Origin: Lepidostoma basale
Taxonomy: Eukaryota > Arthropoda > Insecta > Trichoptera > Lepidostomatidae
Length of the DNA: 64,000 nucleotides
Assembly: GCA_022606425.2 (NCBI GenBank)
Contig: JAHDVF020000240.1
Location: forward strand, 3,247,501-3,311,500
Reading direction: 5' to 3'
Shown one piece after another: positions 9,581 to 18,999 of this stretch. The notes beneath the pieces are model-generated. The model searched no databases and had not been told where the DNA came from. It was given only the letters and a program-made list of their open reading frames with translations. Within the stretch, counting starts at the first letter, position 1. Each line of letters opens with the position of its first letter. The translations under genes and the position numbers were made by a program.

Positions 9581-10007
9581 AATCCAGGAAAAATATTAAA
9601 CGAAATATTACATAACTCTTCCCGAATATCGTACTAAGTCTTCTTCGTATGTCGAAATTCTTCTGACAAAACAAAGAAGTTAAAATGGTATTGATTTTCG
9701 TATCAGCGAGCTTATTTCTGAGAGGATAATCTTTGACGTTTAATAATTTCGCATTGTGCTTGTCACGTGGGATTGCCCAAAGCCACTGATGTGGAAAATG
9801 ATAAAAAAATGAGTTTTATTTAGTTCAATTGGTTTAGATTAATAGAATATGCCTCCATTTTCAAGAGGCGGATTTACGTCGCAAACCGTCAAACTTCTAT
9901 TTCTAAATCACTTTTATTTTATCAAAGCAGACATATAAAATAACAGCTTTCTTATATTTATAACATAAGAAAGCCATATTAGGGAGATATATAAGGTTAA
10001 AAGAATA
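9581..10007. other. No gene recognised
   Basis: No ORF or repeat match that I can support. Confidence 0.5.
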
Positions 10008-10175
10008 GATTAAATGTGGTCTGTCATCCTTTTGATTGATGACAAGAAAAGGCTAAATTAAATTAACGTAAGTCCCGGAAGGACAAGGAACAGGCCTAGA
10101 TAGTGCAGCGAGACTGACGAAAGGGCGTTGCTGCGTCCTATAACAGTCTAGGGTGGTGGTGGGAACCTTATATAT
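10008..10175 (+). repeat. R2 dispersed repeat, copy 1
   Basis: Shares GATTAAATGTGGTCTG, GTAAGTCCCGGA, AAAGGGCG and CGTCCTATAACAG-like blocks in the same order with the complement of 20440-20612. Both copies are diverged. Class unknown. Confidence 0.65.
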
Positions 10176-10278
10176 TTATAACATGATGTCTTCTGGCATG
10201 GATCATATTATCATTTTGAAACTGTCAAAATAAGGAAAATATGTTAAACTGTTCGATATAAATTTAAAAGAAAGTAAA

Positions 10279-10710
10279 GGAACTGGAAGGAGAAAGATGA
10301 GAGCAGAATAAATGCGGAAGATATGAGGTCCCTATGACGTATGTGTGGTAGAACGATGTACGACAGATATTATAAAGGAATGCAGAGCAAAGGAAGGTAT
10401 TATGAACAAGATTATGAAAAGACCGCTGCGTTGGTTCGGACATATGGAGCGCATAGGTGAAGAAAGAATGGTTTAAAAAATATACGTTAACGATGTAAAT
10501 GGAGTACGGAGTCGAGGTAGACCGAGTTAAACTTGGCATGACCAAATTGGTCATGTCAGAAGCCGGAAGAATCGACGTGCGTGTATGACTCGCTGTATGA
10601 ATGTGGAGGAAGCTAGAGAGGTATGTCAGGATAGAGTAATGTGACGGTCCATTTTCTCTGCCTACCCCTGCGGAGAAACGGCGTGTGGGTTTGTGGTTGT
10701 TGTTGTTGTA
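10279..10710 (+). mobile_element. LINE-A2, 5'-truncated copy with GTT tail
   Basis: Carries the A2 subfamily signature (VNDVNGVRSRGRPS, GHVRSRKNRRACMTRCMNVE) and ends GGCGTGTGGGTTTGTGG plus a GTT-repeat tail instead of TTAG. Several stops and a deletion around QINQILK make it dead. Confidence 0.87.
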
Positions 10711-10962
10711 AGAAAGTAAACGATTATTGTACTTTATCACAAGGGTCGTTAATCATCAATGATAAATGATTTTTAATCATAAAATTAAACAATGTTATGA
10801 TAATAAAGCTTGTTGAAATTGATATTTTTGTAAAATGTGTTTTGTTTTTAAATAGCATTTTATTAAAATCTAGCGGACCCGACAGACGTTGTCCTGCCTG
10901 AACGTTGGCTTGCCTGCTATTAGCTGGTTAAGGAAACGTTTTTTCGATATAAATATTTTCTA

Positions 10963-11260
10963 ACTAACTAACTAAATATCACGCCGTCTCCCTGAAGGGA
11001 TAGGCAGAAAGAATGGACTGCCACACTTTTCTTTCTTGACATATTTATTATTAATGATCCTTTCATTATTTTGTTCATAACACCATCATTCGCACCGCAT
11101 TCACATCTAATATTTTCATTCGACACTCTATCATACACAGAGTATCACACATTCGTCTAAGAGATCTCATTTCTACTCCATTTATTCTAATTTCATCCTT
11201 CTTTTGCTAGTTCCATGCTTCGCTTCCATACATAAGGGTCGGTAGAAGAACACCATTGTA
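10963..11260 (-). mobile_element. LINE-A1 with internal deletion
   Basis: The 3' end with an AACTAACTAACTAA tail complement runs to CTTGACATATTT, then jumps to the SNENIRSECGAND region at about 11045, skipping the middle of the C-terminal domain. The deletion removes the RWFGHMERM to NVEEAREIC region. Confidence 0.82.
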
Positions 11261-11457
11261 TAATTATAAGTATTTTCGATAAACTATAAACTAACTGAAA
11301 ATTTAACATTGTGATAGGTAGGTACATGTCATACATATAAATATCGAAACACAACGAATAGAATTTCAAATCTACGCCACACTACCACGCAAGTGATTTG
11401 CGCATGCTTAAATACAAAATTCCACATCAGCGCCATCTATGGTAAACTTAAACTGTT

Positions 11458-12150
11458 TTTTTCATCTTTTTGGAGGTCTCCCACGAGGACGAGTCCTGTG
11501 AGGCTAATTATGTAGTGCAATATAGGGAAGTCTGGTGGCGTCCATTGTTTGAATACGACCGTACCAGTCCTTTCTTTGCTGTCTGCTCCATATTATAATA
11601 TCCTCAACCTCACATATGTCTCTAATTCTGGTGTTCTTCAAGCGATCTCTCAGTGTCTTGCCTGCTATCGTCCTCAGTGTCTTCATCTCTGAAGTCCTCA
11701 AAACTTGTTTGGTTCTTACTGTACGATATGTTATTATTGGTCTTACGCATGCTTTATAGATTCTCATCGTACTCTTAATGGCCATGTCTTTGTTTTTGAA
11801 TGTTGTGGTTTTAAGAGCACCAGAGATTGCAGCTGCCTTGTTTACTTGGGCTTGTATTTCTTACCACAGATCAGCTTCTCCCACCAGGTCTTTGCCTAGA
11901 TACTTGAAGGGCCTGACCTGTTCTATGGGTCGATTCTCTGTAACCAGGTTACATATTTTGAGTTTTTGGAAAAGGTCATACATTTTGTCTTTTCGATAGA
12001 GATCGTCATGTTGTATGTTTTTTCTTACAGCCGTGATGTAGTCTCTCTAGTATTTTTTGTAAGTCATTATTGTTCTCAGCTATGATTATAGCATCGTCCG
12101 CATAACATACCACATTGACAATTTGCTCTCCCATCCTAAATCCCAGTTGT
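11458..12150 (-). mobile_element. LINE-B, longest copy, with RT catalytic box
   Basis: Minus strand, from upstream to downstream: GEQIVNVVCYADDAIIIAEN at about 12075-12140, where YADD (12093-12104) is the metal-binding box of reverse transcriptases. Then RPFKYLGKDLVGEADLW, AQVNKAAAISGALKTTTFKN, KSTMRIYKACVRPIITY, RTSEMKTLRTIAGKTLRDRL, CEVEDIIIWSRQQRKDWYGR and the 3' end shared with the other LINE-B copies. Reverse transcriptase with this tail belongs to non-LTR retrotransposons; the exact clade is not resolved. At least three frameshifts or stops break it, so it cannot encode a working enzyme. Confidence 0.9.
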
Positions 12151-12584
12151 TTATATTTGTTAATTATAAATATTTGATTCAAAATTATTTACTATTTGAA
12201 TCACTACTGAAATGTTTCAACGCCAAGTTGATGGTAAAAATAATTGAATCTTTGTTTAATACTAGCGAGTTTGTTTAGGTCTACGGACTACCTAATATTA
12301 TTATGTTTAGAATTTTGAATCGAAAACTAACAAAGTTTAAATTACACGCTTTTAATCCACGTTGTTTGCTACAAGCTTTTCGAATAATTAATTAATCAAT
12401 GTGTTCAATGATCGAGTTTAAAATGTTGGACAGCTCAGCATTAGTTTAGAGCTAATTTCGAATCTGGCTTTGGAATATCAAGGTTGGAAGTATCCAGCAT
12501 CATGGCGGGTGCACGATTTCAAAAACGTCAATTACAGAATATGTAATGTTAACATGATTACATGCAAAAATATATGAATTAATT
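12151..12584. other. No gene recognised
   Basis: AT-rich, no supported feature. Confidence 0.5.
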
Positions 12585-12700
12585 AATTCACTTCGGAAAT
12601 TGAAAATAACTTTGTTTGTAACCCACAAAATATGAAGATGTAGTTATCCTACGAAACATGTCGTGTTTTTTTTAACATTTCCCTTACGGTGCTAAAATAA
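12585..12700 (+). mobile_element. HH9 element
   Basis: Shares GAAAATAACTTTGTTT and the ribozyme block with the HH9 copies at 60488 and 56040. Confidence 0.7.
12632..12662 (+). ncRNA. Hammerhead-like ribozyme motif, family HH9
   Basis: Core ATGAAGA (A in place of the first C), extra T, perfect stem II GTAG/CTAC with a TTATC loop, GAA, ACATGT, then C. Its stem II differs at paired positions from the HH9 copy at 60594 (GGAGG/CCTCC) yet stays paired. Confidence 0.65.
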
Positions 12701-12859
12701 AAACGTGCGTTCCGGTGTAGGGTAGTCAGTACGCGTAAAAAAAAATAGCGATTTTAAATCGGAAAAATAGGAACATTCATAGCTAATCCCCTCATATAAT
12801 TATATAATAATTGAAGTCAAAAATTAAAATAATTGAGATTTAATTGCTAAAAACATTAA

Positions 12860-13060
12860 AAAAACATCTGGCAACGCTCACGGAATGGGCATAGGTCCAC
12901 TCTGGTTGCAAGCCCGAAAGCGACAGCCGGCGGCGGCGGGACGGCCGAGAGTGAGAACATTGAGCTAGAACATATGCAAGAGTGAGATGCGAATATAGTG
13001 TCGCGTACTCAGCGCTACGAATTTTGTTTCCGATGTTCACAAAATACCTCCGATGTACCC
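12860..13060. promoter_or_regulatory. GC-rich island, function unknown
   Basis: Sharp local rise in G+C with many CpG (for example GCCGGCGGCGGCGGGACGG) inside AT-rich DNA, not matched by any repeat in the window. An 86-codon minus-strand ORF crosses it but looks like simple composition. It may be a regulatory or promoter segment. Confidence 0.35.
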
Positions 13061-13239
13061 GATGACTTCTGATTATTATTAATATAATTTTTTTAATCAA
13101 TGCGTAAATATATAATATTATGGAGTATACCTAAAATCTTAATCTTGTATTTATTAAATGTATAGAGATATTGATGGTTATTAGAAGCAACGTGTAGAAG
13201 ATACCCATCACAGGGAAGGGAGGGTAAAAAAAAATTGTG

Positions 13240-13325
13240 GATTATAAACAAACCTATTTTCAATTTCCAAAGTGTATTACTATGGAAACCCACAGTGTTA
13301 ATGCCTTAGCTTTCAATAAAATGAA
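13240..13325 (+). mobile_element. HH9 3' end remnant
   Basis: Ends CACAGTGTTAATGCCTTAG then CTTTCAATAAA, the 3' signature of HH8 and HH9 elements; the ribozyme is absent. Confidence 0.55.
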
Positions 13326-13349
13326 TGAATTAATTTTCCATTTTTGTTT

Positions 13350-13470
13350 TATTTAATATTATTTGTACCTATACAACACTCACTTTTAAAACAAATAAAA
13401 ATTAAATATCAAACATGTTTCGGACTACCCAGCCCTTCCTCAGTGATATAATATAGATATTTAAAATATA
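13350..13470 (-). mobile_element. HH1 element, minus strand
   Basis: HH1 body and ribozyme on the minus strand, about 35 nt from a plus-strand HH4 core. Two different HHR families therefore sit head to head here. Confidence 0.75.
13412..13443 (-). ncRNA. Hammerhead-like ribozyme motif, family HH1
   Basis: Core CTGAGGA, extra A, stem II GGGCT/AGTCC (one G-T wobble), GAA, ACATGT, then T. Stem I pairs TATATCA-side bases with TGATATTT over 6 bp. Confidence 0.8.
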
Positions 13471-13562
13471 TAATAGCTGTCGATGCCAGCGAGCTTGGCG
13501 AAACCGGTCGCTGTCGAAATAAAGCCAAAAGTGGAAGTAGTTAAAAAACATCGTTTTATTTA
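13470..13562 (+). mobile_element. HH4 element, 5'-truncated
   Basis: Begins about 7 nt before the ribozyme core, then GTCGAAATAAAGCCAAAAG and AAACATCGTTTTATTTAA. Confidence 0.75.
13477..13509 (+). ncRNA. Hammerhead-like motif, family HH4
   Basis: Core CTGTCGA, extra T, stem II GCCAG/TTGGC (wobble allowed), GAA, ACCGGT, then C. The upstream stem I strand is lost by truncation. Confidence 0.6.
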
Positions 13563-13564
13563 AT

Positions 13565-13800
13565 TACTATTATAAAATTGTTTACAAATATGGTCAGTTT
13601 TGACAGATTTATAATATTTTAAATACTTTTATAATATTTTAAATATCTATTTAATATCACTGAGGAAGGGCTGGGTAGTCCGAAACATGTTTGATATTTG
13701 GTTTAAATTTGTTTAAAAATTGATTGTACAATACAAAGCAAATAAAAAAATATATAAATACAAATACCACATAATTTGAAAAATACATGTTTAAAAAGTG
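13565..13800 (+). mobile_element. HH1 element, complete-looking
   Basis: 5' region AAATTGTTTACAAATATGG, an internal repeat of TTTATAATATTTTAAATA, the ribozyme, then the body ATTGTACAATACAAAGCA. One of the best HH1 copies. Confidence 0.78.
13660..13691 (+). ncRNA. Hammerhead-like ribozyme motif, family HH1, best copy
   Basis: Core CTGAGGA, extra A, stem II GGGCT/AGTCC around GGGT, GAA, self-complementary ACATGT, then T. Stem I is a perfect 7 bp AATATCA/TGATATT directly next to the core and the predicted cleavage position. Only the extra base after the CTGANGA box departs from a textbook hammerhead. Confidence 0.85.
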
Positions 13801-14432
13801 TTGTTGTTAAAAAAATCAAACCTACTTACCAGTAAGAAAGAGACGAACAATGCCTTCGCTTGAAAGTTTCTTGAGTTTTTCGCCATAGTAAATTCACTAC
13901 TTTTTGTATCACTTTAACCACTTTATATCATTCACTTCTTTTATCTCTTTTAAAATTATACATGTTTCAACAAAAGTTAGTTCAGAACCTGCACATTATA
14001 TGTATTGAAAAATTATTAAATAATTTATATATAATCTGAAGTTTTTTTACTAGTAACTTTTAAATATAACTGATGCATATTTTTTTAACCAAGGAATAAC
14101 GAAAATCTTAATTTATTATATTGTATTATATATAAAGAGCTATACAAGTTGTTATATCTAATGTGTACCAGCTATATAGCATCGTAAAGAAAGTTTAAAA
14201 AGACGATATTTAAAAAAAAATACTATTAAAAATGTAAATAAATTCTGTAATTTTTTTATGATTTTAAATATTTAGAAAAGTAAAAGATTTTTGATTTATT
14301 AAAATTTATATTCATTTTTATGTTTTAAAAAAAAAAGGTTGTTTATAACATTTATAATGCATTTATTAATTTACGAAATTCCTAGATTATTTAACGTTGA
14401 TTTTTTATAATTCAGGTGTAAAATTTCAATGC
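13801..14432. other. No gene recognised
   Basis: Very AT-rich with long A and T runs. A minus-strand CTG-GTAAGT at about 13826 resembles a splice donor but has no exon support. Confidence 0.45.
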
Positions 14433-14720
14433 ACTAAACTTTTTTTATTGTTTCTTGAACTATGGTGTAAAACTTTAAATTAAATAATTAATAAGAATGA
14501 AAACGTCTGTTTTCAACACAACAAACCATCACACCGTTTCCCCGAAAAGGTAGGCAGAGAAAATGGACAACCACTCTACTCTACCCTGACACACCTCTCT
14601 AGCTTATCCATATTCATACAACGAGTCATACAAGTTTTATTATATTTAATGTGAATGGCGACTTTCGTATGTCAAAGACATTGTCAATAGACTTTCATTC
14701 GTATTAATTAACCCTTAACT
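14433..14720 (-). mobile_element. HH2 element interrupted by LINE-A2
   Basis: The HH2 3' end (TATTGTTTCTTGAAC complement) runs to CGTCTGTTTTC, is interrupted by LINE-A2 at 14513-14632, and resumes with AAGTTTTATTATATTTAATG and a damaged core at 14655-14687. The core lacks part of ACATGT. Confidence 0.75.
14513..14632 (-). mobile_element. LINE-A2 short copy nested in HH2
   Basis: Only the last 110 nt of LINE-A2 with a worn GTT tail (AACACAACAAACC complement). Short 5' truncation is typical of target-primed reverse transcription. The site lost about three HH2 bases. Confidence 0.8.
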
Positions 14721-15095
14721 AAATAAAACGAACTAACTTTAAAAAAAAATGGTTGACGTATTCAGAAAAGTTATTTAAGAAATATGTTGTGCTCTTTTGT
14801 TCTCAAATTAGAGCTGTGCATTTTTACGCCTTTATAATGAAATGACGATCAATAATAATTTAATTTAACCGTCGCGTTGCCATGTGGTAAATTGAGTTTC
14901 CACTGCCAATTTAAAGTTGATTTTCTTAAAACCTATGGACCCTAATATTATAAAAAAAATTGTAATCCTCCATTGAAGTGTTCTCAATATTTCGTAATAA
15001 AAAAAAAGCAAAAAATTACTTCCTTCATCCCAAAAAAAAATATTTTCTAAGACTGCCCTCACCTTCATTCGTGTTAAGGTAGAATTTGTTTTGCT

Positions 15096-15303
15096 AATAT
15101 TTACAACTTTATCAAAAGTGACAAATACTTACTCGCTGTTTTGAACGTATTTGAATTATATCTTTGGCTTTTTCAATATGTACGTAATAATACCGACTGT
15201 AGACGGAAACGCAGGACGCAACTTAATAATATCAGAACTGTGAAAATATTAACACTTTACCAAAAGGGACAAATATTAATACGTACTCGTTGTCTTGAAC
15301 GTA
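15096..15303. repeat. Spaced direct duplication
   Basis: Two units of about 50 nt, at 15096-15150 and 15247-15303, share ATCAAAAGTGACAAATA-like sequence and end TTGAACGTA. Diverged local duplication about 150 nt apart; class unknown. Confidence 0.55.
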
Positions 15304-15344
15304 CTATACATTTTGCCTAGGTGCCTTTATCATACGTAAAATCT

Positions 15345-15430
15345 CGTAAAGTCTAGCCGCGCCGGCCGCCGCGCTGCGCTTGTCTTTACTTGCGTGTCCA
15401 GTCATTCGTATGCTATGACGCATTACATAT
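15345..15430. other. Small GC-rich island
   Basis: CpG-rich core CCGCGCCGGCCGCCGCGC in AT-rich DNA, without a repeat match. Could be regulatory; no direct support. Confidence 0.3.
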
Positions 15431-16094
15431 CAGAAATCGCATGGTTCCAGAAAAAAATTAATAATGATATGTTTTTCAAATAATCCATGTATGTTATAGA
15501 TATCGATCTATTCCTAATGAAATTCCCTACAAGATGACATAAATTAAATTTTGATTCATCTAGTCATATGCTTGATATTTAGATAAAGTTAGCGGTAAAC
15601 TGAACTTACCACATGGGAGCAAGCGTTTTGTTTTGAACACGGTACGTTAAGGGTTAAATGAATATCCCTGAATTCTAAAATATTTCAAATCGATCGCTTT
15701 ATGTAAAATTTTAGTTATACGTTGATAGCATCTATCTTATCACGACAGATATTAAGAGTAAATGTAGAGAAATGAGGTCAAAGAATCTTTACTGGTTTAA
15801 CGCTATAAAATCTTTTACAATGTAAGATATCGGATCAGGCAGTCATTCAATCAATCTATTGGATTTGGCAAACGATAATTGATAAGGCAACGTAAGCTGT
15901 CTTGAATTAACTTTTTTTTTTAAACATGTTTTATTTGAATTATTAATAAGTTCTGCAGTGAATCAATTTACTTTTGTATTATATAGAACACTAACATGGA
16001 CTTGGATCAACTGGTTTACAGAGCATCAGCCGTTGTGGCTATTCCTCTTTTGCGTGATGGGAGATTTAAATCAATTGTATAAGATTTTTAAATA
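15431..16094. other. No gene recognised
   Basis: A CATGTG-GTAAGT on the minus strand near 15610 resembles a splice donor; nothing else supports an exon. Confidence 0.4.
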
Positions 16095-16156
16095 ATAAGT
16101 TATTTAAATTGAATACACATTAATTTGTTAAAACTACTTTTATTTTTGAGTTCGTC

Positions 16157-16188
16157 GACCGGTTTCGCTCACAACCGAGCTTCCTCAG
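16157..16188 (-). ncRNA. Hammerhead-like ribozyme motif, family HH6
   Basis: Core CTGAGGA, extra A, perfect stem II GCTC/GAGC with a GGTTGT loop, GAA, ACCGGT, then C. Stem I pairs GTC with GAC. Confidence 0.78.
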
Positions 16189-16413
16189 GACTGATTAATA
16201 ACTAAACTTAAAATTAAATACAATATCATGGCTTAGGACTAGAGGAAGATGGGACTAGAGTGTTAGAGTGAGAATACTGTGGGTGATAAGGAATTGACAG
16301 AAGAGAGTGGGGAGGATTAGGCAGTGGTATAGGGTCTAACACTCTAGTCCCATCTTCCTCTAGTCCTAAGCCATGATATTGTATTTAATTTTAAGTTTAG
16401 TTATTAATCAGTC

Positions 16414-16445
16414 TTGAGGAAGCTCGGTTGTGAGCGAAACCGGTC
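16414..16445 (+). ncRNA. Hammerhead-like ribozyme motif, family HH6, partner
   Basis: Same as the motif at 16157-16188 but with TTGAGGA as first box. Stem II, GAA, ACCGGT and stem I are unchanged. Confidence 0.72.
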
Positions 16446-16559
16446 GACGAACTCAAAAATAAAAGTGGTTTTAACAAATTAATGTGTATTCAATTTAAAT
16501 ATTGATAACTCCACAAAGTGATGGCTTCATACCAAAAAAAAAAAAAAAAAAGTTATTTA

Positions 16560-16790
16560 TTAAATAGTCCATTGTTTTGGCCGAAACACTATGATACTTT
16601 AACATTATAAACATATTAAACTTTTCAATTAAAAAACTTTGTTTTGTGTATCACAATTGTAATTTTATTTTACGCGACAGCTGTTTCGTTAACCTTTGTT
16701 GACGCTGAGGTCGAAACCGGTCGAAGCCAAAACACCAGATGGAAAAAAACAAAATACACTGTATATTATAACGAAATTTTTATTTATTTA
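16560..16790. mobile_element. HH3 and HH5-like recombinant element
   Basis: The left half is a minus-strand HH3 with its terminal signature CCATTGTTTTGGCCGAAAC and core remnant from 16676 (ACAGCTGT, then TTTCGTTAACC). Right after it a plus-strand GCTGAGGTCGAAACCGGTC begins, which belongs to a different HHR family. The junction lies within the core region at about 16702. Confidence 0.65.
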
Positions 16791-16794
16791 ATTC

Positions 16795-16980
16795 TTACTA
16801 AGTATCACGCCGCCTCTTCGAAGGAGTAGGCAGAAATAATGGACTGCCACATTTTTTTTCCTGATATATTTCTCTCGATCCTCAACATTCATATATCGTG
16901 TCATGTACGCGCGTCAATTTCTCTGACTCCTCACGTGGCCGACATTCAATATTTGATTTATTTTGTCGTGCCACGTTTTA
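16795..16980 (-). mobile_element. LINE-A1 short copy
   Basis: Minus strand: 3' end GGCGTGATACTTAG then HVRSQRN and KTWHDKINQILNVG. A 61-codon ORF continues upstream into ILNRYPEDIRSNLDTTQF, which is not LINE-A and is probably a chance junction. Confidence 0.8.
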
Positions 16981-16999
16981 CATATTCTTAATAATATCC

Positions 17000-17654
17000 T
17001 ATTTAATTTTTGAAGGAATTGGGTCGTGTCCAGGTTTGAACGAATGTCCTCTGGATAGCGATTTAAGATTTCTGTCACCTGGACCGACTTAGTATTCATT
17101 TTTGAACATAAAACAACTTGCTATAATCTTAAAAGAATTTACGATATTTAAAATTTTTAAGTCCATGTTCACAGCCCATTTTGCGTGTTACATAGTAAAA
17201 TGATGATTAATTGAAAAATAATATGATGAATAATTATAACTTTATATTGTATAATAAGCCCTTCTCCGATAACCAAAGCGCTGAGCTCCTTAGGGCAATA
17301 CAAAATCGTGACTCTCTTTTCACTCATAATAAAATCCGCGATATTATTTTATGGCTAAGTAGGGTGAGTCCGTAAGGGTGGAAACCGATACACAGAGCGA
17401 TAACCGACGGAAATAGAGATCGTGTGATAACTTAAATTCTAAAGGCGTACGTAGAATTTCTTAAGGGCAGATTTTGGTTTTCTTACGTAAGCAGACCTCC
17501 GCCGGGGGATAGCTCACATAACTGGAGAATTTTGATTTAACTTCAAGTATTATCGAAGTCGTAAAAACCATCCGGCTGGCTGAAACACTTTTAGATCTTA
17601 TCTGTTATCTAAATTATTGACAATATTGTCGGCCATTTTGTTTCAACCCCAGAT
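17000..17654. other. No gene recognised
   Basis: A piece at 17020-17095 is less AT-rich and could be part of an unidentified element; nothing else seen. Confidence 0.4.
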
Positions 17655-17870
17655 GATTGAATTTTTTTGATAAACTTGAGGCGTTAACACTGTGAAAATC
17701 CATTATGACGAACACTAAAATAAATTAAAACACTGTTTTTACATATGTTTTTTTCTACACGTAATGAATGTTTTAAACCTGCATTCAAGATAATGATATA
17801 AACGTTTATATCGTTTTCCCGATGATGAAGGCGTAACATTTTGGAACAATTTTAATTCAGTGATCTAGGG
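17655..17870. mobile_element. HH8 inverted pair, decayed
   Basis: Left minus arm shows the GAGGCGTTAACACTG 3' signature but a destroyed core. A plus-strand core remnant at 17819-17846 has CCGATGATGAAGG but lacks GAAAC. HH8 flanks (TTTATATCGTT) remain. Confidence 0.6.
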
Positions 17871-17871
17871 G

Positions 17872-17975
17872 ATAAAACGCTTGGGTCCTGATCCCGGGGA
17901 CTTGGGTTCAAGCCTGGACATGACCAGATTCCTTCTTCATATTAATGAGCTATTTTCTGCTCATATTGAAGAATG
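17872..17975 (+). repeat. tRNA-like SINE head, second type
   Basis: Has a B-box-like GGGTTCAAGCC about 55 nt after CTAGGGGATAAAACGC, the spacing of a tRNA-derived SINE head. A similar but poorer start occurs at about 36112. Distinct from SINE1. Confidence 0.45.
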
Positions 17976-18129
17976 TAAAAATTAAATTCTAATATGGTTG
18001 ATTTAAATCCTTAGTATTAGTCTTTATTTAAAAAAATATAATATTTGGAATAAACTTAAGTATTTTAAATAAATAAAAATGAGTAAAAAATAAAAAAAAT
18101 TAAAATTAATGTGTATATATTTTTTAAAA

Positions 18130-18270
18130 TGTTTATTTAGTTAAATTCCACTTATGTGTTGTATGGCTTTGATCGATTTCGGCAGCTCGCTGACTTCCAG
18201 AAGATGACAGTGATTTGCCGAAACCGGTCGAAACCATAAACATAAGTTGAATCAAACTATATATAATAAA
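18130..18270. mobile_element. HH5 inverted pair with overlapping core boxes
   Basis: Minus-strand motif at 18171-18200 and plus-strand motif at 18198-18229 meet in the palindrome CTTCCAGAAG, so the first core boxes of both ribozymes overlap. Arms CACTTATGTGTT and ACATAAGT lie outside. Confidence 0.7.
18198..18229 (+). ncRNA. Hammerhead-like motif, family HH5
   Basis: Core CAGAAGA (A at the second place), extra T, stem II GACAG/TTGCC imperfect, GAA, ACCGGT, then C. Confidence 0.55.
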
Positions 18271-18450
18271 TAAAATATAAAAAAAAAAACCATCATATTA
18301 TAGGTATCCCAAGACCAATTGGTTTCAACTTCCAAAAAATGAAAGAAAAGTATTTCTCATCAATATTATATATTTAATGTGGTATTTTCCTATTGTTCTA
18401 CAAATAACTAATTATTTTTATTATATATTATTATTACATTGTTGAATCGC

Positions 18451-18655
18451 TTTTTACATCATTACAGCGCGAGCCAAATCGATGTAAAGGGTCCTCGTAT
18501 AGCTATCATGTTGATTCTCGTGACATGTGATAGGTAGCTTATCTCCATTTTATTGTCACGTGAATTCTTCACAAGAACAGATTTAGTGTGACAATCACAC
18601 TGCCATCGCCGGGAATTTAACCCGGTACCATCAGTGTGACAGTCAAATGCATTCA
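18451..18655 (-). mobile_element. SINE1, nearly full length
   Basis: Minus strand reads a tRNA-like head with B box GGGTTAAATTCCC, CAGTGTGATTGTCACA, ACATGTCACGAGAATCAA, and the 3' end TTACATCGATTTGGCTCG followed by CGCTGTAATGATG. This copy defines the SINE1 3' region, which is missing from truncated copies. Confidence 0.83.
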
Positions 18656-18699
18656 GTTTGCATTCAATTCAATTCGAGTTGAAATAACGAATCCAATTA

Positions 18700-18900
18700 C
18701 TAGCTTATTGTTTCTTGAACAATGATGTAAAACTTCATATTGAATAATTAATACGAATGAAAATGGTCAGTTTTGTAGAAGTTTTATTATATTTTATGGA
18801 AATGATATTTTTCGCCCTTCTTCTTATCAAATGTGACGAAACTTCAACTCGTTGCACTTTATATACACTAGTAAATGGAGCAGAATAGTATTGTTGGATA
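18700..18900 (-). mobile_element. HH2 element
   Basis: Full HH2 order on the minus strand: CGTTTATATA-like leader remnant (TATACACTAG), a damaged core at 18804-18830, the body, and the 3' end TTTTACATCATTG plus TTCAAGAAACAATAA. Confidence 0.7.
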
Positions 18901-18999
18901 AACCAGAGATTCTGCTCAACTTTTAGGTGTTTGAGTTTGAGTCGCCAGTAAAGAATCATTTGGGTATTAATGTCAAGCTACCTTCAACTTATTAACTTA

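Larger units (their letters stand above)
16095..16510. mobile_element. HH6 long foldback element
   Basis: Two nearly identical inverted arms of roughly 165 nt (from AAATTGAATACACATTAA to AGAGTGTTAGA) flank an unrelated spacer of about 80 nt. Each arm carries one hammerhead motif near its outer third. The arms differ at only a few bases, so the element is young or was repaired by gene conversion. Confidence 0.85.

Noticed and set aside
13820..13835. CTG-GTAAGT on the minus strand as a splice donor
   Set aside because: No unique exon sequence beside it; lies at the edge of AT-rich and HH1 sequence.
16570..16600. GGCCGAAACAC at the HH3 end as another hammerhead
   Set aside because: It has GAAAC but no CTGANGA box at a suitable distance and no stem II beyond GGCC.
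16914..17099. ILNRYPEDIRSNLDTTQF fused to LINE-A as a novel domain
   Set aside because: The open frame crosses a LINE 5' truncation point, so the fusion is probably accidental.
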